Below are positions 9,243 to 17,919 of a stretch of DNA of 64,000 nt, one piece after another (the stretch's first letter is position 1; every line of letters begins with the position of its first letter). Both the position numbers and the translations under genes were made by a program. This DNA is from JBGSKY01 sp041740995 (GTDB lineage: Bacteria > Planctomycetota > Planctomycetia > Pirellulales > Pirellulaceae), in the NCBI GenBank assembly GCA_041740995.1, contig JBGSKY010000116.1, positions 1 through 64,000 of the forward strand, written 5' to 3'. Under the pieces are notes generated by a model. The model did not search any database. It was given only the letters and a program-made list of their open reading frames with translations, and was not told the DNA's origin.

Positions 9243-9282
9243 GTACTAGTGTGATAGTACGGTGATTATGTTTGCGAGTCAA
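9243..9282 (-). promoter_or_regulatory. Promoter and operator of the GntR-ABC operon
   Basis: On the minus strand TTGACT (9277-9282) and TACTAT (9254-9259) stand 17 bases apart, close to the sigma70 consensus. The perfect inverted repeat GTACTA-N6-TAGTAC (9243-9260) covers the -10 box and the expected start point near 9247. A bound dimer would block RNA polymerase, so this is the likely autoregulatory site of the GntR repressor encoded 33 bp downstream. Confidence 0.8.
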
Positions 9283-9309
9283 GTAAAGTAAAAAGAATTT
9301 TGCAAAACA

Positions 9310-9372
9310 AAAGTAGCGTAGGCTTCCAGCCTGTGTTTTTGCAAATCACGGACTGGAAGCCTACGCTACTTT
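9310..9372. repeat. Perfect 20-bp inverted repeat (interspersed hairpin element)
   Basis: Two perfect 20-base arms (9310-9329 and 9353-9372, beginning AAAGTAGCGTAGGC) flank a 23-base spacer. It sits 23 bp past the pdxJ stop and 27 bp before the GntR promoter. It could end pdxJ transcription, but there is no T-run after the stem on the minus strand. The GGCTTCCAGCCTGTG core resembles short repeats I associate with planctomycete genomes; that is from memory and unchecked. Confidence 0.8.
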
Positions 9373-9395
9373 CGAGCAAACGAACGTCGCGTGTT

Positions 9396-10124
9396 CTATC
9401 TGGTGGCTGCGGTTGTGATGAGACGTTTCATTTCCGAAACCGCGTCACGCATGCCGACTAAAACCGCTCGCGAAATAATGCTATGACCGATGTTTAATTC
9501 TCGCATGTTCGGTATTGCAGCGATTGGGCCGACGTTGTGGTACGTCAAACCGTGACCGGCGTGCAATTGCATTTTGTGCGCGACGATTGCAGCGGATGCT
9601 TCTTGCAATCGTTTCAGCTGATAATCACGTTCCGATTTTTGAGTTGCCAATGCATATTGCCCCGTATGCAACTCGATTGCGTAGACGCCCAGCGCCGCCG
9701 CGGCATCAATCTGCTGAGTGTCTGGATCGAGGAAAAGGCAAACATCGACGCCGATCGCGGTTAGACGCTCGATCGCTTCGACAACGCGTGGCGGATTGTT
9801 GGTAACGTCCAGTCCGCCTTCGGTCGTGACTTCTTCGCGGCGTTCTGGGACCAGAGTTGCTTGTTGCGGTTTGCAGTCGACTGCGATAGATACGATCTCG
9901 GCAGCGCAGGAGAGTTCGAAGTTATATTTGACCGTTACCGTTTCACGCAGCACGCGGATGTCGCGGTCTTGGATGTGCCGTCGGTCTTCGCGAAGGTGAA
10001 CCGTGATACCGTCGGCGCCGCCCAATTGAGCCAGCATCGCAGCGGCCACCGGATCGGGTTCGTTGGTCCGCCGAGCTTGGCGAATGGTGGCGATGTGGTC
10101 AATATTCACGCCTAGTTCGATCAT
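9396..10124 (-). CDS. pdxJ: Pyridoxine 5'-phosphate synthase
   Basis: Condenses 1-deoxyxylulose 5-phosphate with 3-amino-2-oxopropyl phosphate in the last step of the DXP-dependent vitamin B6 pathway. The 242-residue TIM barrel starts with the hallmark LGVNIDHIATIRQARRT and continues with DGITVHLREDRRHIQDRD and HAGHGLTYHNV. Length is normal for the family. It stands alone on the minus strand, divergent from the TPR gene. No other pdx gene is in the window. Confidence 0.97.
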   Translation of the reverse strand: MIELGVNIDHIATIRQARRTNEPDPVAAAMLAQLGGADGITVHLREDRRHIQDRDIRVLRETVTVKYNFELSCAAEIVSIAVDCKPQQATLVPERREEVTTEGGLDVTNNPPRVVEAIERLTAIGVDVCLFLDPDTQQIDAAAALGVYAIELHTGQYALATQKSERDYQLKRLQEASAAIVAHKMQLHAGHGLTYHNVGPIAAIPNMRELNIGHSIISRAVLVGMRDAVSEMKRLITTAATR

Positions 10125-10416
10125 TGGAACAGTCCCGAAATTCTGATGTAAAAATAACTCGTTCGTCGATTGGCCGTAACATCTAACTGAAGGGATGTTC
10201 TGGGCCGCGCAAAGCGTCGATGACGCGTTTCGCCTGATTGAGGGAGAATTCCCGTAGCTTTTGTCGCAATTGTAACGCTTCTTTCAAATTTCGGAGTGTT
10301 TCGAAGCGTTAAAGTTTCGTGTTGCAACTATCTACCGCGTCGGATTCCTTCTAAAATGGAGGACGGCCACTGGCTTGCCATTTGTCTCATTAGATTACTT
10401 GTGAAATTGCGGTCTT

Positions 10417-12297
10417 ATGTCGTCCAACGAAGAGAAAAATCCACAATCGGACCCAACGCTCGGGTATGAAAAATACAAGCAGACGTTAGGTGATCGGCTG
10501 CGCGTTGACCCGACCAAGACCATGCAAGGTTTCTTGTTCTTGTTCGACGAATGGCGTGGCACGCGTGCTTGGGGCCAGGTCGCTTTGGCGATTTTTCCTT
10601 TGCTTCTTCTGCTGACCGTTTTCGGTTTTGTCGCTTGGGGCAAGAGCATTTCGTCCAATCGACTTTTGCAGTCCTATATCGAAGCTGCTGAGAAAGCGGC
10701 GCCGGTGAAAGAAGATGGTACGGGGGCCAATTCCGAGGGTGAAGCGGATGAAAGTTTCGCTGGAAATGGCGTCCTAGGAGCCGCCAGCAACACAGCCGAC
10801 GATCCGATTACAGCCAAAGAAAGAGCGGAGCTGACGCGTTACGCGACGTTGCTTTATCGACGGGTTTTGAAAGTCGAATCGAATAATAAACGGGCCAGTT
10901 ATTATGTCGCAGCTCAGATGGGGGCACAAAATAATATGGAAGGTGCGCGCAGCATTATGTCTTCGTTAGCGCCTGACAAAGATAATGGTTATGCCGCCGC
11001 TCATGCCTGGCGAGCGGCTGACTTGATCAACCGAGCGACCAATAATGGGGAGCAGGTCGATGGCGAAGTGCTCAAGCATCATTTGGAGATTGCCAGCAAG
11101 TGGGGCGGAACCAATCCGTTGCTACTGTTGCGATATGGTGCGATGCTGGAGAAAGAGGGGAAGCTCAATCAAGCGCTCTCGCTTTACCAAACCGCATCGG
11201 AGCGCGATCGTCGTCAGTTGCTTGTGCTGGCAGACGCATTTCGCCGCACCGGCCAGCCGTCACGAACCCAACGAGCGGTGCAAAGTGCGGTCAACTATTT
11301 TTCACGAAACTTGAATAAAGCCGAAGAAGCTGAAGAGGATCGCATTCAGGTCGCGCGAGCTCATCTGTTGGTCAATGATCAGACGAAAGCATTAGAGGTC
11401 CTGACCGAAGGACTGCAAACTCGACCTAACAAGGACGACTATCGGCGGGCAATTTCAGAAGTTTATCGGCTCAGCTACCTCTCGTCGGCCGTTCTGAAAG
11501 AAAAGCAGTTTTCAGCTAACTTGCTCTATCTTGACCGAGCCATCGAAGCCGATCCGGTCAATCCGCAGCTTGCTAATGAAATCGCGCGACTGACCGGTTT
11601 GTTGACGACGGATGATTCTTCCGATGTTTTGTCGACGGTCAGCCTGCAACTCGCAAGCGGACAATCGCCGTTGGTGTCGCATATGCTTTACGCGAACCTT
11701 TCGTATCAAAAACAAAATTTGGCTGCTGCAATGCTGCATTGGGAGTTGCTGCTGGAAATCAACCCGAGTGTGATTCCCGCGCTGCGAAGTTTAGCGCTTG
11801 CTAATCTTGAGACAGAGAAACCCGATTTTGATAAGTCGATTGAGTTGATTGAGAGAGCGGAAAAATTAACCGAGAAGTCGCCATCCATTCTAGATGCCAA
11901 AGGCGATATCTATCAGCGAATGAATCGATTGCCCGAAGCAGCCGAATGCTATAAGGAGTTGCTCATCAAGGCCCCGCTGGTACTTCCGACGCGGCGAAAA
12001 TTGGCGACAGTTTATGAGTTAATGAATGAACCGGAAAAGGCGGAACGTGAGCTTGAGACGATGGACGCTTTGAAGGCACGAATCGACCAATTCAACGCGA
12101 GGCGAGCCGCACAAATTGGCGCTGAGCAGAAAAATGATACGTTGAATCAACCGATAGAACAATCGCCGACGACGGCCAATGTGCAAGACAATAATTCGGT
12201 TGATGTCGCGCCCGGTTCAACCACAAAAGCACTGAACGAGTTGATCGAAGACCTTCGCGTCGACGAGGAACCGCAGCCGGCAACCGATCCGAACTGA
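10417..12297 (+). CDS. TPR-repeat protein with one membrane helix
   Basis: A 626-residue protein. About 45 residues are cytoplasmic, followed by one membrane helix (about 50-72: VALAIFPLLLLLTVFGFVAW). The rest carries tetratricopeptide-like helical pairs, clearest near LDAKGDIYQRMNRLPEAAEC and ALVLPTRRKLATVYELMNEPEKA-type units towards the C-terminus. The tail is Asn/Gln/Asp-rich and probably disordered. TPR proteins act as scaffolds; the partner is unknown. It is followed 110 bp later by the phosphomannose isomerase gene on the same strand. Confidence 0.85.
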   Translation: MSSNEEKNPQSDPTLGYEKYKQTLGDRLRVDPTKTMQGFLFLFDEWRGTRAWGQVALAIFPLLLLLTVFGFVAWGKSISSNRLLQSYIEAAEKAAPVKEDGTGANSEGEADESFAGNGVLGAASNTADDPITAKERAELTRYATLLYRRVLKVESNNKRASYYVAAQMGAQNNMEGARSIMSSLAPDKDNGYAAAHAWRAADLINRATNNGEQVDGEVLKHHLEIASKWGGTNPLLLLRYGAMLEKEGKLNQALSLYQTASERDRRQLLVLADAFRRTGQPSRTQRAVQSAVNYFSRNLNKAEEAEEDRIQVARAHLLVNDQTKALEVLTEGLQTRPNKDDYRRAISEVYRLSYLSSAVLKEKQFSANLLYLDRAIEADPVNPQLANEIARLTGLLTTDDSSDVLSTVSLQLASGQSPLVSHMLYANLSYQKQNLAAAMLHWELLLEINPSVIPALRSLALANLETEKPDFDKSIELIERAEKLTEKSPSILDAKGDIYQRMNRLPEAAECYKELLIKAPLVLPTRRKLATVYELMNEPEKAERELETMDALKARIDQFNARRAAQIGAEQKNDTLNQPIEQSPTTANVQDNNSVDVAPGSTTKALNELIEDLRVDEEPQPATDPN

Positions 12298-12407
12298 ACC
12301 AATAACTAGCCAGCGAAGTGGTGATTTTGAATAATCGCTGACAGCGTCCAAGGAAACTGCTACATTACGCTGCGACTTGCAATTTCGGCCGCGTTTTTTC
12401 AAACAAG

Positions 12408-13433
12408 ATGGTACCTGACCAACCGCTCTTTTTCGCTCCTGTTTTTCGTTCCTACCTGTGGGGCGGCGATCGCCTGCGAAGCCGTTTGAACAAGGCGGTG
12501 CCCGATGGTGGACGCTGGGCCGAAAGCTGGGAAGTGGTCGACCACGGCGATGACCAGAGTGTTGTTCGGCATGGAACATGGCAAGGCTGGTCGTTGCGAC
12601 AATTGATCGAATCTTTTCCGCAAGAAATCTTGGGGATCAACACGGCAGAAAAGTTTCCTAGCTTTCCGTTATTGCTTAAATATTTGGACTGCAACAACGT
12701 CCTGTCGGTGCAAGTTCATCCCGATGACACCTATGCCAAAGCGATGATTCCGCCGGACCTTGGCAAGACCGAAGCGTGGTTTATTGTCGACGCTGACGAT
12801 GATGCAATCCTGTACGCTGGCTTGCGACCGGGCGTCGATCATCAAGCTTTAGCGGCTGCGATTCGTTCCGGTCGAACTGAAGAATGCCTACATGTCATTC
12901 AGCCCTCAGCTGGCGATTGTGTCTTCATTCCCGCTGGAACAGTTCATGCATTGGGCAGCGGGTTAATTGTGGCCGAAATTCAACAGGCTTCGGATACAAC
13001 GTTTCGACTTTTTGACTGGAATCGAACAGACGCTGAAGGTAACTCGCGGCCACTGCACATCGAACAGGCGTTGGAAGTGATTGATTTTTCCAGCGGGCCA
13101 ATCGTAATGCAACCGCGAGCGGATTTAGCGTCGATGGACCAAACATCCAGCGGCTTTAATCGGTCGTGTTTAGTCGACTGCGAAAAATTCCAGCTATTTC
13201 AATACGGATCCGGTGAATTACAAATCGCTGGTGACGACGCGTTCCACATTTTGACTGTCCCCAAAGGCGGTGCAACGTTGCGTTTTCAAAACGTGGAGAT
13301 CGATTTGCCATTAGGGGAATCAGTGCTCTTGCCCGCCGCATCAACGCGTTGCTCGGTAACGGTCGGCGAAGGATCGATTTTGCTCTCCGCCAGCTTGCCA
13401 GTTCAGATCGCCAGTTCAGATCGCCAACATTGA
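12408..13433 (+). CDS. manA: Mannose-6-phosphate isomerase, class I
   Basis: Zinc enzyme interconverting fructose 6-phosphate and mannose 6-phosphate, feeding GDP-mannose and surface polysaccharides. The cupin metal site is visible: VQVHPDD (101-107), TEAWFIVDAD (121-130) and PAGTVHALGSG (175-185). The 341-residue length matches the short bacterial form rather than the ~390-residue E. coli type. The C-terminal ~100 residues form the usual second cupin-like domain. It is followed after 6 bp by an RNA methyltransferase gene, so the two are probably one transcript. Confidence 0.93.
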   Translation: MVPDQPLFFAPVFRSYLWGGDRLRSRLNKAVPDGGRWAESWEVVDHGDDQSVVRHGTWQGWSLRQLIESFPQEILGINTAEKFPSFPLLLKYLDCNNVLSVQVHPDDTYAKAMIPPDLGKTEAWFIVDADDDAILYAGLRPGVDHQALAAAIRSGRTEECLHVIQPSAGDCVFIPAGTVHALGSGLIVAEIQQASDTTFRLFDWNRTDAEGNSRPLHIEQALEVIDFSSGPIVMQPRADLASMDQTSSGFNRSCLVDCEKFQLFQYGSGELQIAGDDAFHILTVPKGGATLRFQNVEIDLPLGESVLLPAASTRCSVTVGEGSILLSASLPVQIASSDRQH

Positions 13434-13439
13434 GCATAG

Positions 13440-14276
13440 ATGTCGAATCGTCGAAGCGTTACCAGCCTGCAAAACCCACTTGTCAAAACGATTCAATCGC
13501 TAAGGCAGTCCAAGCACCGCCGTCGCAATGAGCAAATCCTCATCGACGGCGCGCGAAATATCTTGCAAGCGATCCATGCCAAGTGGCAGATTGAGTGCGT
13601 TGTTTTCAGCAGCGAGATTGCAAACAGCGATTCGCACGATTCAACTCTGCTAGACGTGGCCGAAATTTCGGCCGCTCCAATCGACTGGGTCGATGTCCCA
13701 AAAGCGATTCTCTCGAAAATCGCTTATGGGCAATCATCGCATTCGGTTGCAATCGCCAACCCGCCGCTGGACGATTTAAGTTTGCTTGAGGCAGTTGCAG
13801 GCAAGCCGAGTTCCTTGATCTTGGTGCTTGATAGCGTTGAAAAGCCAGGCAATGTCGGCGCAGTCCTACGGAGCGGCGATGCGTTTGGAATCGACGCAAT
13901 GATCTTGAGCGATCCAATTTGCGATGTGTGGAATCCGAATTCAATTCGCGCCAGCGCTGGTGCAATTTTTTCAGTGCCCTTGGCGACCGGCACGATGGAG
14001 CAAACATTTCAGTGGCTCGCCACGCGGGGTTATTCGATCTACGCAACACGAGTGGATAATGCCGCCGATTATGCAGCGGTTCCATGGCCTGCGAAGGTCG
14101 CTATTGTGCTTGGTAATGAAGCTGAAGGGCTGGCGAAGCGTTGGTCAATGCCAGCGACGCAAGCGATCACGATTCCAACCGTTGGAAGCGTCGATAGCTT
14201 AAACGTCTCGATCACAGCTGCCGTCATTGCCGCCGAGATATATCGCTTGCGGCGTCGCAATTCTAATCAGTCCTAG
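13440..14276 (+). CDS. SpoU/TrmH-family RNA 2'-O-methyltransferase
   Basis: A 278-residue SPOUT enzyme that methylates a ribose 2'-OH in rRNA or tRNA using SAM. The three signature motifs are present: PGNVGAVLRSGDAFG (motif 1, about 138-152), IVLGNEAEGL (motif 2, about 221-230) and DSLNVSITAAVIAAE (motif 3, about 249-263). The N-terminal ~100 residues form a basic substrate-binding domain of the RlmB/TsnR type, starting with VTSLQNPLVKTIQSLRQ. The exact target nucleotide cannot be read from sequence. Confidence 0.93.
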   Translation: MSNRRSVTSLQNPLVKTIQSLRQSKHRRRNEQILIDGARNILQAIHAKWQIECVVFSSEIANSDSHDSTLLDVAEISAAPIDWVDVPKAILSKIAYGQSSHSVAIANPPLDDLSLLEAVAGKPSSLILVLDSVEKPGNVGAVLRSGDAFGIDAMILSDPICDVWNPNSIRASAGAIFSVPLATGTMEQTFQWLATRGYSIYATRVDNAADYAAVPWPAKVAIVLGNEAEGLAKRWSMPATQAITIPTVGSVDSLNVSITAAVIAAEIYRLRRRNSNQS

Positions 14277-14794
14277 GTCACTATCATGCGGTTAACGAGC
14301 GAGAAGCGGACCTAAGGTGTTCAGGCTGCTCAAGTGAGCCGTAAGTCGGCGCTGAAGTGTCTCAGTGGGCGGGCGCTATGCAGAAAAAAAGTCTGAAAAA
14401 ACTTCGCGTGGTAAGCCCTGCGGTTTTTGCTGGCTGTACGCTGACAGGCGTCGATTACTGTCCCCTTGGAAGCGATATTTAGGTCTCTTAACAATTGACG
14501 CTCAAGTCGCGAATGCTATCATTGAGTCCTCGCAACAACTACATGTAGTTGGATTGCAACCGGACGACACAACTGGTAGATATATGGATATCCTCTTGTT
14601 TGTGTGAAATGGTTCCCTTTTTTCGGAATGGAAAGGACCAGACTTGTCCGCAGAGCTTTTAGGCTGGGCGTCTTAAACCGTGCAGTCGGAAGCGTTTTAC
14701 GTTCGCTCGGAGAGCCAGACTTAGACGCTGTTTCAATGCTCTAAATTTGGTTCGACAAATTCTTATTTGCGTTCTTCAGGAGTCTTAGGGAAAT
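14277..14794 (+). other. Intergenic region upstream of nrdJ (long leader, no convincing gene)
   Basis: 518 bp. It contains a promoter-palindrome pair (14495-14551, listed separately). A tiny frame at 14378-14482 would start MQKKSLKKLRVVSPAVFAGC and resembles a lipoprotein signal but stops after 34 codons; it may be a gene relic. I looked for a cobalamin riboswitch because the next gene is B12-dependent and found no B12 box. Confidence 0.5.
14495..14551 (+). promoter_or_regulatory. Candidate promoter plus 16-bp palindromic operator for nrdJ
   Basis: TTGACG (14495-14500) and TATCAT (14517-14522) are 16 bases apart. The perfect palindrome CAACTACATGTAGTTG (14536-14551) begins within a few bases of the predicted start point. 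A left half-site CAACT recurs 34 bp downstream at 14570. NrdR, the usual regulator of ribonucleotide reductases, binds paired 16-bp palindromes, but this sequence is not a close match to the NrdR consensus. Function is inferred. Confidence 0.45.
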
Positions 14795-17767
14795 ATGGCA
14801 ACAGTCGAAATGGGTCGGGAAAGTCGTGGACGGAGCATCAGCCCCAAGGAGTTTCGCGGCGAGCGGGAAGGACTGAAGATTGATTCGCAGTTCTGCCCAG
14901 AAAACGTGAATGATCCGTTTGACACAGTGCAGTGGGAGCTGCGGAGTGCGACGATCAAGGACGAGAATGGTAAAGCACTCTTTGAGCAAAAGGATTGCGA
15001 AATCCCGGCCTCATGGTCACAGTTGGCAACTAATGTCGTAGTCAGCAAATATTTCTACGGCGATCCTCAGAAGGGCGACGAACGCGAACGCAGCGTTCGG
15101 CAATTAATCCATCGGGTGACCCGCACGATCGCCGATTGGGGCATGGCCGACGGCTACTTTGACACCGCTGAAGATGGCGAGCGTTTCTATCGAGATCTGA
15201 CTTGGTTGTGCCTGCATCAACATGGTGCATTCAATTCGCCGGTTTGGTTCAATGTTGGTCTGTTCAATCAATACGGCGTTGAAGGCGCGAAATGCAACTG
15301 GCATTATAACGTCGCCAAAGGTTGCACCGAGCAGCCCGAGAACCCATACGAGTATCCACAAGGTTCGGCCTGCTTTATTCAAAGCGTCGATGACAACATG
15401 GAAGACATAATGCGGCTGGCGACCAGCGAAGCGATGTTGTTCAAGTTCGGCAGCGGCACCGGGACTGACCTATCGACGATTCGTTCCAGCCGCGAACGAT
15501 TGACCGGCGGTGGCAACCCAAGTGGCCCGCTGTCGTTCATGCGAGTTTACGACCAGATCGCGGCGGTTGTGAAATCTGGTGGCAAGACGCGTCGCGCGGC
15601 CAAGATGCAATCCTTGAAGGTCTGGCATCCAGACATCATGGAATTTATTGAGTGCAAGTGGAAAGAAGAGCAGAAGGCACATGCGCTGATTCGCGAAGGC
15701 TACGAGTCGAACTTCAACGGTGAAGCTTACTCGTCGGTCATGTTCCAAAACGCGAATTTGTCGGTTCGCGTTACTGACGAATTTATGAACGCTGTTTCCA
15801 AGAAGCAAACTTGGCGAACGCGTTGGATCAGCACCAAATCGCACGACGAAGCACCGACTTACGAAGCGGCCAAGATCCTTGAGCGGATGGCTGATTGTGC
15901 ATGGCACTGCGGCGATCCAGGTGTTCAGTACGATACGACAATCAACGCTTGGCACACCTGCCCCAACAGCGGACGTATCAACGCCAGCAACCCTTGTTCA
16001 GAATATATGTTCCTGGATAACACGGCTTGCAATTTGTCATCGATCAATTTGATGAAGTTCCGCAACGCTGATGGCAGTTTCGATGTCGCACGTTTTGTTT
16101 CGGCATCGCGGCTGTTCTATATCGCCCAAGAAATCTTGGTCGATCATGCTAGTTATCCTACTGAGCGAATCGCGCACAACAGCCATTTGTTCCGACCGCT
16201 GGGATTGGGTTACAGCAACCTTGGTTCGCTGATTATGACCAGCGGTGCGGCGTACGATTCAGACGAAGCGCGCGGCATGTGCGGTTCGATCACGGCGTTG
16301 CTGCACGGTTCGGCGAACTTGACCAGCGCAGAAATCGCTGGCGTTGTTGGCCCGTTCGCGGAATATTCGCTGAACCGAGAACCGATGTTGCAAGTGATGC
16401 AGAAACATCGCAACGCGGTCGAACGAATTCCTGACAAGGGTCCGAAGTACTTGCAAGATTCGGCTCGCGAGTTGTGGGACAAAGTGCTTGAAAGCGGCAA
16501 GAAGCACGGCTTCCGAAACGCTCAAGCGACCGTTTTGGCTCCGACCGGTACGATCAGCTTCATGATGGACTGCGACACGACCGGTATCGAGCCGGACATC
16601 GCGTTGGTCAAATACAAGCAGCTCGCCGGCGGCGGAATGTTGAAGATCCTCAACCGATCGCTCAGCATGGGTCTAAAGAACTTGGGTTACGACGAAGCAC
16701 AAGTCGAAGCGATCGAAGCTTATATTAATGAGAACGATACGATCGAAGGTGCACCGCATCTGGCTGACGAACATTTGTCGGTCTTTGATTGTGCGTTCAA
16801 GCCAGCGAAGGGAACGCGAAGCATTGGTTGGCGGGCTCACGTGCAAATGATGGCCGCCGCGCAGCCGTTTTTGTCTGGCGCAATCAGCAAGACGGTCAAC
16901 ATGCCTAACGATGTGACTGTGCAAGACATCGCTGACGCCTATTTCTGGGGTTGGGAACTGGGACTCAAAGCGATCGCAATTTACCGCGACGGTTCAAAGC
17001 AATCGCAACCGCTCTCGACAAAGACGGAGGCTCAGAAAGAAAAAGACAAAGCGATCGAAAAGATCGTTTACCAACCACGGCGTGAACGACTGCAGGACAC
17101 TCGCAATTCAGTAACACACAAGTTCAGCATCGCTGGGCACGAAGGTTACTTGAATGTCGGGTTGTATTCCGATGGTCGTCCGGGTGAACTGTTCATCACG
17201 ATGGCGAAAGAGGGCAGTACGATCGGCGGATTGATGGACAGCTTCGGCACGGCCATCTCGCTTGCTTTACAGTACGGCGTTCCACTGGAAGTGTTGGTCA
17301 ACAAGTTCAGTCACACTCGATTTGAGCCAATGGGTTACACGACTAATCCGGAAGTCCGAATTGCCAAGAGCGTGATCGACTATATTTTCCGTTGGATGGG
17401 CATTACCTTCCTCGGAAAAGACCATGAGCATCCAATTCCGGCAACGACCAAAGACGTTGCTAGCAAATCGGCGACCAGCGGAAAGCTGTCTAATGCTCCG
17501 GTTGATGGGAATGGTTCAGCCGTGACTGCGGCGACGAAGCCGACGACTGACGTCTTCACGCAAGCTCGATTTCAAGGGCTGAACGGGAATTCGGAAGCGG
17601 GCCAAAACGCCGCAATTCGATTGCCTATGGGTGAAGTCAATCGCGACGGCCAGTTTGCAAGATTCCAGAGCGACGCGCCGAGCTGCGATAATTGCGGTTC
17701 GATCACGGTTCGCAACGGCAATTGCTATCTTTGCCACAATTGCGGCAATTCACTCGGCTGCTCGTAA
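14795..17767 (+). CDS. nrdJ: Vitamin B12-dependent (class II) ribonucleotide reductase
   Basis: Reduces ribonucleotides to deoxyribonucleotides with adenosylcobalamin as radical source, so it works with or without oxygen. The 990-residue chain carries the active-site triad in NPCSE (399-403). The sequences APTGTISFMMDCDTTGIEP and CNLSSINL are typical of this long class II type. A TSCPD domain follows (about 770-870: RNSVTHKFSIAGHEGYLNVG.. to FRWMGITFLGK). The C-terminus is Cys-rich (CDNCG..CYLCHNCG..GC, about 967-989) and is the redox or zinc tail of the family. AGGAG lies 12 bases before the ATG. It is not next to class I reductase genes. Confidence 0.96.
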   Translation: MATVEMGRESRGRSISPKEFRGEREGLKIDSQFCPENVNDPFDTVQWELRSATIKDENGKALFEQKDCEIPASWSQLATNVVVSKYFYGDPQKGDERERSVRQLIHRVTRTIADWGMADGYFDTAEDGERFYRDLTWLCLHQHGAFNSPVWFNVGLFNQYGVEGAKCNWHYNVAKGCTEQPENPYEYPQGSACFIQSVDDNMEDIMRLATSEAMLFKFGSGTGTDLSTIRSSRERLTGGGNPSGPLSFMRVYDQIAAVVKSGGKTRRAAKMQSLKVWHPDIMEFIECKWKEEQKAHALIREGYESNFNGEAYSSVMFQNANLSVRVTDEFMNAVSKKQTWRTRWISTKSHDEAPTYEAAKILERMADCAWHCGDPGVQYDTTINAWHTCPNSGRINASNPCSEYMFLDNTACNLSSINLMKFRNADGSFDVARFVSASRLFYIAQEILVDHASYPTERIAHNSHLFRPLGLGYSNLGSLIMTSGAAYDSDEARGMCGSITALLHGSANLTSAEIAGVVGPFAEYSLNREPMLQVMQKHRNAVERIPDKGPKYLQDSARELWDKVLESGKKHGFRNAQATVLAPTGTISFMMDCDTTGIEPDIALVKYKQLAGGGMLKILNRSLSMGLKNLGYDEAQVEAIEAYINENDTIEGAPHLADEHLSVFDCAFKPAKGTRSIGWRAHVQMMAAAQPFLSGAISKTVNMPNDVTVQDIADAYFWGWELGLKAIAIYRDGSKQSQPLSTKTEAQKEKDKAIEKIVYQPRRERLQDTRNSVTHKFSIAGHEGYLNVGLYSDGRPGELFITMAKEGSTIGGLMDSFGTAISLALQYGVPLEVLVNKFSHTRFEPMGYTTNPEVRIAKSVIDYIFRWMGITFLGKDHEHPIPATTKDVASKSATSGKLSNAPVDGNGSAVTAATKPTTDVFTQARFQGLNGNSEAGQNAAIRLPMGEVNRDGQFARFQSDAPSCDNCGSITVRNGNCYLCHNCGNSLGCS

Positions 17768-17919
17768 AGAGCCAGCTTTCATTGATGCCCGCGTTCTGAG
17801 AAAGACGCGGCTATCGATCTTGCGGAGCCAAAATTTAGGCATTCCGTTGACGTCTTGGGATTTGCTACTCTGCGACTAAATTTGTCGTCAGATTTCAAAG
17901 CTAGCAAGACCTCGCGTTC

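Noticed and set aside
9211..9282. Longer start for the GntR repressor
   Set aside because: The extra 24 codons would be read through the -10 box and operator, while the ATG at 9210 has a strong ribosome-binding site.
14365..14607. 80-residue frame before nrdJ
   Set aside because: No protein character; it overlaps the promoter and the palindrome and lacks a ribosome-binding site.
14277..14794. Cobalamin riboswitch upstream of the B12-dependent reductase
   Set aside because: No B12 box or matching core was found on the plus strand, and class II reductases are not usually riboswitch-controlled when they are the only reductase.
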